The notes beneath the pieces are model-generated. The model saw nothing but the letters and a program-made list of their open reading frames with translations. It was not told the DNA's origin and ran no database searches. DNA of 10,596 bases from JBJKRF01 sp046704785 (GTDB lineage Bacteria; Chloroflexota; Anaerolineae; Anaerolineales; Villigracilaceae): NCBI GenBank assembly GCA_046704785.1, contig JBJKRF010000017.1, positions 1-10,596 on the forward strand, in the 5' to 3' direction. How positions within the stretch are numbered: the first letter of the stretch is position 1; every line of letters begins with the position of its first letter. A program made the translations under genes and the position numbers. Shown here piece after piece: positions 6,320 through 10,596 of the stretch.

Positions 6320-6568
6320 TTAACTCATTAGCCTTCCGACCAGTTTCGCGCAAGGCCGGGTAAAGACCTCTTGTTCGTGAGGCGCATCGGGCAATTCGGA
6401 GGTCAGGTCTTGCCCGGCGAAATGTAATTGCTCGTGTAAGCCACTGCGCCATTTGGGGCAATCAGTGACGTCGTACACCAGTCCTTCGTGCGCGATCCAG
6501 ACGCGCGAGCCGCGCTCGCCGGTGTTGCGGCGCAGTTCGGTTTGGGTGATAAGGCGGTCGGTTTCCAT
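6320..6568 (-). CDS. Cytochrome b5-like haem/steroid-binding protein
   Basis: An 82-residue protein matching the compact bacterial cytochrome b5-like group: ITQTELRRNTGERGSR, then VWIAHEGLVYDVTDCPKW, HEQLHFAGQDLTSEL, and EVFTRPCAKLVGRL. VYDVT and AGQDLT correspond to the conserved strand and helix of the haem pocket. The canonical HPGG is absent. His45 or His49, together with His64, are the likely axial haem ligands, but this is inferred. No signal peptide or membrane segment is present, so a soluble cytoplasmic electron carrier or small-ligand binder is expected. I chose ATG at 6568 because the b5 similarity begins there; a longer in-frame extension to 6826 runs through the marR promoter and start and is rejected. 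The gene is divergent from marR and upstream of the GH13 stub (26-bp gap) and YHS gene, with which it probably forms an operon. Confidence 0.82.
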   Translation of the reverse strand: METDRLITQTELRRNTGERGSRVWIAHEGLVYDVTDCPKWRSGLHEQLHFAGQDLTSELPDAPHEQEVFTRPCAKLVGRLMS

Positions 6569-6577
6569 TGTGCCTGC

Positions 6578-6583
6578 ATTATA
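6578..6583 (-). promoter_or_regulatory. Candidate -10 box for the cytochrome b5-like gene
   Basis: On the minus strand a perfect TATAAT lies only 9 nt before the ATG at 6568. Transcription from it would begin about 3 nt upstream of the start codon, giving a nearly leaderless message. No matching -35 hexamer lies at the usual distance. Either the promoter is activator-dependent or the box is coincidental. Confidence 0.35.
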
Positions 6584-6652
6584 AAGAGATTTTTTCGATT
6601 CGGCATAGCAGATTCGGCGTAGTTGCCATATCTTATCTTTGAAACCCACCTC

Positions 6653-6680
6653 TTGACAAATACTTTCCATCGCGTATAAT
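6653..6680 (+). promoter_or_regulatory. Near-consensus sigma70 promoter of the marR-ABC operon
   Basis: TTGACA (6653-6658) and TATAAT (6675-6680), both perfect hexamers, are separated by 16 bp. Transcription should begin near 6687, and AAAGGA (6701-6706) provides a ribosome site 5 nt before the marR ATG. Such a strong promoter fits an operon normally held off by a repressor. An imperfect A/T-rich symmetry, CTTTT (6683-6687) and AAAAG (6700-6704), covers the start point and could be the MarR operator; this last point is weak. Confidence 0.8.
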
Positions 6681-6711
6681 TGCTTTTTGAAACTATTAGA
6701 AAAGGAAATGA

Positions 6712-7179
6712 ATGTCAGCTCTTGCCCAAAATACCGCCTATGAGGTATTCGAATCGGTTCCGCTGCTGATGCGCGTGATTCGGGCCAAGTTCCACGAACA
6801 ACGCGCGACGGAGATTTCCGTGCCACAATTCCGTGCGTTGGCCTACATCAACCGGAACGCGGGCGCTTCGTTGTCGGAGCTTGCCGGACATATCGGGCTG
6901 ACGCTGCCATCGATGTCCAAACTCATCGATGGATTGGTCAATCGCAACCTGGTCCAACGTAACTCGCACAGCGAAGACCGTCGCAAGATTTGCTTGCGCC
7001 TCACTGCCGAAGGACAGGACGAACTCCGTCTGGCCCATGACCATACCCAGGCTTTTTTGGCGGAAAAGCTGTCTGATTTGAGCGAGGACGATTTAAAAGC
7101 CATTTTCCATGCAATGCAAGTTCTCAGGGGGCTGTTTATCACGAATCCGGAAAAGGAAATTATACAGAATACCGAGTAG
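6712..7179 (+). CDS. MarR-family transcriptional regulator
   Basis: A 155-residue protein, typical MarR length. It has an N-terminal dimerisation helix (about 8-30, with AYEVFESVPLLMRVIRAKF) and a winged helix: helix 2 with ASLSELAGHIGL (52-63), recognition helix LPSMSKLIDGLVNRNLV (65-81), and the wing SEDRRKICLRLTAEG (87-101) with the conserved D-R-R. Helical C-terminal residues (105-145) complete the dimer interface. MarR proteins are usually ligand-released repressors of neighbouring efflux genes. Here the ABC exporter genes follow after 6 bp in the same operon, so local control of drug or toxin efflux is a good inference. It is also divergent from the cytochrome b5-like operon with a 143-bp shared control region, so it could affect both. 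The inducer is not evident from the sequence. Confidence 0.92.
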   Translation: MSALAQNTAYEVFESVPLLMRVIRAKFHEQRATEISVPQFRALAYINRNAGASLSELAGHIGLTLPSMSKLIDGLVNRNLVQRNSHSEDRRKICLRLTAEGQDELRLAHDHTQAFLAEKLSDLSEDDLKAIFHAMQVLRGLFITNPEKEIIQNTE

Positions 7180-7185
7180 CCGCCT

Positions 7186-7986
7186 ATGAACATTTTGGAG
7201 GTTAAGCATCTCACCCGTCGATTTGGCACTCTGACCGCCGTCGACGGGATTGATATTATTGTCCAGGAAGGGGAAATTTTCGGGCTATTGGGCCCGAACG
7301 GGGCCGGAAAATCGACCACCCTGAAAATGTTGACCACCTTGCTGCCGCCAACCGAGGGGACGGCAAGCGTGGCCGGGTTCGACATCGTCCATCAAGCGGG
7401 GAGCGTGCGGCGGGTGATCGGGTACGTCCCGCAGCTTCTTTCGGCAGATGGAGCGCTCACCGGCTACGAGAATCTGCTGATTTTCTCCAAGCTGTACGAC
7501 ATCCCGCGAAGCGAGCGGCAGGAGCGCATTCACCAGTCGCTGGCGTTGATGCAATTGGAAAACGCTGCGAATAAACTGGTGAGCACCTATTCAGGCGGCA
7601 TGATCCGTCGTCTTGAAATTGCCCAGTCCATGCTGCATCGTCCGCCCATCCTTTTTCTGGACGAACCGACTGTTGGTCTCGATCCGTTGGCGCGTAATTC
7701 GGTGTGGGAGCACATCCGGCAGCTTAAGTCGGCGTATGGCACGACAATTCTATTGACCACGCATTACATGGAAGAAGCCGACAGTTTATGTAATCGGGTG
7801 GCAATTATGCACGAAGGCAAGTTGGCTGCTATCGGTAGTCCGGCGGAACTCAAGACCTCCATCCACAAGGAGGCTGCAACGCTCGACGATGTCTTTGCTT
7901 ATTATGCCGGGGCAGAACTCGAATCTTCAGGAGGTAGTTTCCGTGAGGTCTCAAGAACAAGGCGTACCGCACGTCGGGTGGGATAA
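7186..7986 (+). CDS. ABC exporter ATP-binding protein, DrrA-like
   Basis: A 266-residue ATPase of the DrrA/ABC-2 (daunorubicin-resistance type) group. All nucleotide-binding motifs are present: Walker A GPNGAGKST (36-44), Q-loop Gln83, signature YSGGM (135-139), Walker B ILFLDE (155-160), D-loop GLDPLA (164-169) and H-loop His193 in TTH. The C-terminal segment LDDVFAYYAG (233-242) matches the end of DrrA-type proteins. The last 20 residues are an Arg-rich tail (RTRRTARRVG) encoded where the gene overlaps the permease start, probably a by-product of overlap. It should hydrolyse ATP to power export by the adjacent permease. The start lies 6 bp after marR and has no strong ribosome site, suggesting coupling to marR. 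The substrate is not known: the DrrA-like type covers antibiotics, lipids and other hydrophobic compounds. Confidence 0.93.
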   Translation: MNILEVKHLTRRFGTLTAVDGIDIIVQEGEIFGLLGPNGAGKSTTLKMLTTLLPPTEGTASVAGFDIVHQAGSVRRVIGYVPQLLSADGALTGYENLLIFSKLYDIPRSERQERIHQSLALMQLENAANKLVSTYSGGMIRRLEIAQSMLHRPPILFLDEPTVGLDPLARNSVWEHIRQLKSAYGTTILLTTHYMEEADSLCNRVAIMHEGKLAAIGSPAELKTSIHKEAATLDDVFAYYAGAELESSGGSFREVSRTRRTARRVG

Positions 7987-8791
7987 CCCATCCCTGGGCG
8001 GGAGTAGTTTCCTCGACAGTATCGTCCAGTTTTTCGACAAGACCTTCGTCGTTGCCGAACTGGAAATCCGCAAATTGCGCCATGAACCGACCGATTTGTT
8101 TACGCGTGCGGTTCAGCCGGTGCTCTGGCTGCTGGTATTCGGACAGGTTTTGGGCCGTGTCCGCGCCATTCCCACCGGTAACGTGAGTTACCTGGATTTC
8201 ATGTCACCGGGCATCCTGGCCCAGAGCGTACTGTTCATCTCGATTTTTTACGGGATCGCCATCATCTGGGAGCGCGACTTGGGGATTGTGCACAAGTTCC
8301 TGGCCAGCCCTACGCCACGCGCCGCCTTGGTGTTGGGGAAAGCCATCTCTGCCGGAATCCGCGGTCTTTCGCAGGCGATCATTATCTACGTGCTGGCGTT
8401 GGTCTTGGGCGTCAAAGTGAATTGGAGCCCGCTTTCTCTGATTGGCGTGTTGATGACGGTCATATTGGGCGCCGCGTTGTTTTCTACGTTTTCGTTGATC
8501 ATTGCCTGCATCGTCAAAACCCGCGAGAAATTCATGGGCATCGGCCAGGTGTTGACGATGCCACTCTTTTTCGCCAGCAACGCCATTTACCCGATTGCGA
8601 TGATGCCGGGCTGGTTGCAGGTCATATCACGGATCAATCCGCTGACGTACGAAGTCGATGCTTTGCGTGCGCTCATGCTGGTGGGTGAAACCAGCGTCAA
8701 TGGCATTGGTGTGGATGTCCTGGTGTTGGTGCTGGTTTCGACTGCATTGATCTATCTTGCCAGTCGGTTTTATCCCAGAGTCGTGATCTGA
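7943..8791 (+). CDS. ABC-2 type permease, DrrB-like
   Basis: A 282-residue integral membrane protein, the usual size for ABC-2 permeases. Six membrane segments are seen at roughly 56-72, 88-108, 137-157, 164-190, 200-220 and 258-275. Family-specific stretches are present: WERDLGIVHKFLASPTPR and LVLGK (109-133), and NPLTYEVDALR (232-242). It forms the transport channel with the DrrA-like ATPase. I place the start at GTG 7943 because AGGAGG (7929-7934) lies 8 nt before it; an upstream in-frame ATG at 7889 lacks such a site. The gene therefore overlaps the ATPase gene by 44 bp in another frame, a sign of tight coupling. A soluble N-terminal stretch of about 50 residues precedes the first helix. 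The exported compound cannot be inferred; MarR control suggests a toxic or antibiotic-like substrate. Confidence 0.9.
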   Translation: MRSQEQGVPHVGWDNPSLGGSSFLDSIVQFFDKTFVVAELEIRKLRHEPTDLFTRAVQPVLWLLVFGQVLGRVRAIPTGNVSYLDFMSPGILAQSVLFISIFYGIAIIWERDLGIVHKFLASPTPRAALVLGKAISAGIRGLSQAIIIYVLALVLGVKVNWSPLSLIGVLMTVILGAALFSTFSLIIACIVKTREKFMGIGQVLTMPLFFASNAIYPIAMMPGWLQVISRINPLTYEVDALRALMLVGETSVNGIGVDVLVLVLVSTALIYLASRFYPRVVI

Positions 8792-8823
8792 TACAGAAGA
8801 ATTCCGTTGAAATTTCCTGTGAG

Positions 8824-8854
8824 GCTGTCTGGCGCGTTTTACGCGTTATGCAGC
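8824..8854. repeat. Interrupted hairpin in the permease-MFS gap
   Basis: GCTG (8824-8827) and CAGC (8851-8854) flank CGCGT (8833-8837) and ACGCG (8841-8845), with symmetric 5-nt internal loops. No T-run follows, so it is a poor terminator. Its 3' side overlaps the -35 of the candidate MFS promoter, so an operator is as likely as an RNA structure. Confidence 0.35.
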
Positions 8855-8866
8855 CCGTAATTTAAT
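8838..8866 (+). promoter_or_regulatory. Candidate promoter of the MFS exporter gene
   Basis: TTTACG (8838-8843) and TTTAAT (8861-8866) are spaced by 17 bp, with 4/6 and 5/6 matches to consensus. A start near 8873 would leave a leader of about 49 nt that carries the TTCGAA repeat. The gene could equally be read through from the ABC operon, since no firm terminator precedes it. Confidence 0.35.
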
Positions 8867-8880
8867 TCGGCACGTTGGTT

Positions 8881-8907
8881 TTCGAAGAGTTGCACTACTC
8901 ATTCGAA
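8881..8907 (+). repeat. TTCGAA inverted repeat next to the MFS ribosome site
   Basis: TTCGAA (8881-8886) recurs at 8902-8907 with inner AGT/ACT extending the arms, making an imperfect hairpin or a two-site operator. The 3' arm overlaps the ribosome site AAGGAG (8906-8911) by two bases. It could bind a repressor such as the MarR protein, or mask the ribosome site in the mRNA. Confidence 0.45.
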
Positions 8908-8921
8908 GGAGAGAAGCAAGT

Positions 8922-10415
8922 ATGATGGAGACGATGGACTCCAACTATAAATTATTTGGTAAGACCATTGCTTACAAGTGGATCGTGCTTAGCGTGACGA
9001 CCATTGGTGCATTGATGGCCGCCATCGACAGCACGATCGTCATCCTGGGGCTGCCCGATATGTTGGTCAAACTGCATGCAGACCTGATCGAGATGATCTG
9101 GGTCATTATGGGATACATCCTGGTAAGCACCGTCTTTTTGTTGACCTTTGGGCGTGTGGCCGACATGTTTGGTCGGGTGCGGATGTACAATCTCGGTTTC
9201 GTCGTTTTTACGATCGGGTCGGCGCTGTGCGGTTTTTCGGCGGATGCCACCCAACTGATTCTCTTCCGGCTGGTGCAAGGTGCAGGCGCGGCCATGATGG
9301 TCGTCAACAGCGTAGCCATCATTACCGAAGTTTTCCCGCCCAACGAACGCGGCAAGGCGCTGGGCATCAATGCTGTGACCTTTTCGTTCGGCGGCGTAAT
9401 TGGCCCCGTTCTTGGCGGATTGATTTTGTCCGTGGCTGACTGGCGCTGGATATTCTTCATCAATGTGCCGATTGGAATTGTCGGCGCGATATGGGGCTAT
9501 CGCGCTCTCAAGGAAATGAGCCTCGGTGTGAAAGGTGAATCTTTTGACGTGATCGGAACGGTCAGTTTCAGTGGCGGTTTGACTGCGTTGCTCATTGCTC
9601 TGACGTTGGGGATTCAGTTCGCTTTTACCTCGTCACCTATTCTTGGCCTGTTTGCCGTTTTCCTGGTAGGTGTGTCCACCTTTCTCTGGTGGGAGTCGCG
9701 TGCGAGTAATCCTGTGCTCGACCTGTCCCTGTTCAGCAACCGTGTCTACAATTTCTCGGTGCTGGCAGCCATGATGCAATCCTTGGCGTTGTTTGCGGTC
9801 AATTTTCTGGTTGTTTTCTATATGCAGGGCGTGTTGGGATATGACCCTCTCAAGGCAGCTTTGTTATTGATCCCATTGCCTGTAATGACTTCCATTGTGG
9901 CTCCGATTGGTGGCAATGTGGCGGATCGGATCGGCGCCCGAATCCCCGCCACGATTGGGCTATTGATCCAGGGAGTTGCCTTGGTCTGGTTTATGCAATT
10001 GACGCCGGATACGCCTTACTGGCAGATCGCGCTTGGATTGGGATTGATGGGGTTCGGGGGCGGTTTGTTCTATCCGCCGAATACCAGCGCCGCGATGAAC
10101 GCTTCTCCCAAAAACCGCCTCGGTATCGCTTCGGGGACGTTGGCTACGCTGCGCCAGGCCGGCATGGTGACCAGTTTCGCGCTTTCGCTGGCAGTTGCTG
10201 CCAGTAGCCTGCCCAGGGACGTGATGATGGAACTGTTTGTGGGGAACAACGTCACGCTGGGTTCAGCGCCGATGCAGGCTTTCGTCACGGGAATGCACAG
10301 CGCGTTCCTGGTCTCGACCATCCTGGTGATTATTGCGGCAGCCATCTCGTTTGTGCGCGGCAAAGAAGATCGCACTACTTTGGCCGGAGAACAGATGGTC
10401 ACCTCGTTGGAGTGA
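8922..10415 (+). CDS. MFS multidrug exporter, DHA2 family (14 membrane helices)
   Basis: A 497-residue membrane transporter of the EmrB/QacA type (drug:H+ antiporter, 14 helices), the expected length. The first helix carries the motif AAIDSTIVILGLPD (33-46) with membrane Asp36, typical of DHA2 members (LDxTIVNxALP). Motif A GRVADMFGR (77-85) lies in the first cytoplasmic loop. Motif C GGVIGPVLGG (157-166) marks an exporter. WRWIFFINVPIG (174-185) is also a family hallmark. It would expel hydrophobic drugs in exchange for protons. The start has GAAGGAGA (8905-8912) about 9 nt upstream; ATG 8922 is followed at once by a second ATG, so either may be used. It follows the marR-ABC operon after 130 bp and likely shares its regulator. 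The substrate range is unknown. Confidence 0.92.
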   Translation: MMETMDSNYKLFGKTIAYKWIVLSVTTIGALMAAIDSTIVILGLPDMLVKLHADLIEMIWVIMGYILVSTVFLLTFGRVADMFGRVRMYNLGFVVFTIGSALCGFSADATQLILFRLVQGAGAAMMVVNSVAIITEVFPPNERGKALGINAVTFSFGGVIGPVLGGLILSVADWRWIFFINVPIGIVGAIWGYRALKEMSLGVKGESFDVIGTVSFSGGLTALLIALTLGIQFAFTSSPILGLFAVFLVGVSTFLWWESRASNPVLDLSLFSNRVYNFSVLAAMMQSLALFAVNFLVVFYMQGVLGYDPLKAALLLIPLPVMTSIVAPIGGNVADRIGARIPATIGLLIQGVALVWFMQLTPDTPYWQIALGLGLMGFGGGLFYPPNTSAAMNASPKNRLGIASGTLATLRQAGMVTSFALSLAVAASSLPRDVMMELFVGNNVTLGSAPMQAFVTGMHSAFLVSTILVIIAAAISFVRGKEDRTTLAGEQMVTSLE

Positions 10416-10459
10416 CCCTGCTGTTCTTCTTGGTCAGTCCAGGAACGCTCGCTACAAAA

Positions 10460-10477
10460 TCGATTGGCGCTAATCGA
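10460..10477. repeat. Inverted repeat spanning the intron 3' junction
   Basis: TCGATT (10460-10465) and AATCGA (10472-10477) are perfect arms around GGCGCT. The outer arm lies within the group II intron end, the inner arm in the flanking host DNA. On the minus strand the repeat is followed by TTTTGT, which resembles a weak terminator. Confidence 0.5.
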
Positions 10478-10509
10478 GTAGGGAGCGGCGGCTAACCGCT
10501 CCCTCTCAC

Positions 10510-10543
10510 ACCACCGGACATGCGGGTCCGCATCCGGCGGTTC
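10510..10543 (-). ncRNA. Group II intron domain V
   Basis: The 34-nt minus-strand element begins GAACCGCCGG. ACCGCCGGA pairs with TCCGGTGGT, then a 2-nt bulge on the 3' strand, then TGCG/CGCA closed by GACC. This is the size and shape of the catalytic domain V. The CGC in the lower stem, rather than AGC, points to class IIC introns. It coordinates the two catalytic metal ions for splicing. Confidence 0.75.
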
Positions 10544-10595
10544 ACCAAGAGTAGCGCAGAAAGATTTGCGCTGGATTTTCTTCTGTCTCGTGCCG
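10542..10595 (-). CDS. Possible C-terminus of the intron-encoded reverse transcriptase/maturase
   Basis: Only 17 residues are visible (ending in NPAQIFLRYSW) before a TGA at 10544-10542 that overlaps the first bases of domain V. In introns of this type the reverse transcriptase gene ends just before domain V, so position and orientation fit. The residues themselves are too few to recognise the protein, and another minus-strand frame is also open through here. The assignment rests on context only. Confidence 0.3.
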   Translation of the reverse strand, partial: RHETEENPAQIFLRYSW

Positions 10596-10596
10596 G

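Larger units (their letters stand above)
10473..10596 (-). mobile_element. 3' end of a group II intron (probably class IIC)
   Basis: On the minus strand the sequence runs through a domain V hairpin (10543-10510), a GTGTGAGAGGG linker, and a domain VI hairpin (GGGAGCGG at 10503-10496 pairing with CCGCTCCC at 10488-10481), then ends ...CTACTCGAT at 10473. Together this is the familiar 3' end of bacterial group II introns with a reverse transcriptase. The rest of the intron lies to the right, outside the window. It sits 57 bp beyond the MFS stop and is oriented against that gene. The exact last base (10473) is inferred from the usual AY ending. Group II introns are self-splicing ribozymes that insert by reverse transcription. 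Confidence 0.75.

Noticed and set aside
6294..6461. N-terminal extension of the GH13 stub on the - strand
   Set aside because: It overlaps the cytochrome b5-like gene in another frame and its residues are Arg-rich and featureless; the GH13 similarity begins only at the Met at 6293.
6569..6826. N-terminal extension of the cytochrome b5-like gene
   Set aside because: The extension reads antisense through the marR start and its perfect promoter and has no similarity; the b5 domain begins right at Met 6568.
7889..7942. ATG at 7889 as the permease start
   Set aside because: It has no ribosome site, whereas GTG 7943 is preceded by AGGAGG at ideal distance, and the extra residues are not typical of the family.
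1..10596. CRISPR array, tRNA or rRNA genes
   Set aside because: I saw no regularly spaced direct repeats and no cloverleaf or rRNA-like stretch by eye; a tRNA or Rfam scan would confirm.

Overview
The window (10.6 kb, moderately GC-rich, dense coding, short intergenic gaps) looks like a chromosomal accessory segment of a bacterium. The protein styles (a short cytochrome b5-like haem protein, an AlkZ-related winged-helix protein, a SorC regulator next to galK, DrrAB-type exporters) suggest Chloroflexota, possibly Anaerolineae. That is an impression from recognisable families, not a phylogenetic result.

Layout. Positions 1-126 hold the 3' end of an insertion sequence (transposase C-terminus). 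Positions 242-3448 form a sugar block: a SorC-family sugar-responsive regulator with its own terminator, then galactokinase (galK) followed after 6 bp by an AlkZ-related winged-helix protein. Positions 3535-5896 encode one large envelope-anchored alpha/beta hydrolase (TPR-like N-terminus, one membrane helix, S33-type hydrolase, extra C-terminal domain). A one-base frameshift in a C6 tract splits it into two reading frames and separates the catalytic Ser and Asp from the His. On the minus strand, 6568-5947 encodes a small cytochrome b5-like protein and a YHS metal-binding protein. Between them is a 40-codon stub that begins like a GH13 alpha-glucosidase and then loses similarity, apparently a deletion remnant. 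Divergent from this, 6712-8791 is a tight operon marR - ABC ATPase (DrrA-like) - ABC-2 permease (DrrB-like), driven by a near-consensus sigma70 promoter. A 14-helix MFS exporter (8922-10415) follows with its own probable control region. The right edge (10473-10596) is the 3' end of a minus-strand group II intron, with domains V and VI recognisable.

How it fits together. The SorC regulator probably senses a phosphorylated sugar. GalK makes galactose-1-phosphate, but no galT or galE lies in the window, and the GH13 stub is a relic of a further sugar gene. The marR-drrAB-MFS block reads as a drug or toxic-compound sensing and efflux module. The window is bracketed by an IS end on the left and a group II intron on the right, and it carries one broken hydrolase and one glucosidase relic, so it appears to be a region undergoing rearrangement. 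I did not find a clearly new defence or mobile system. The most unusual items are the split hydrolase, the GH13 relic whose stop overlaps the next start, and the intron junction.
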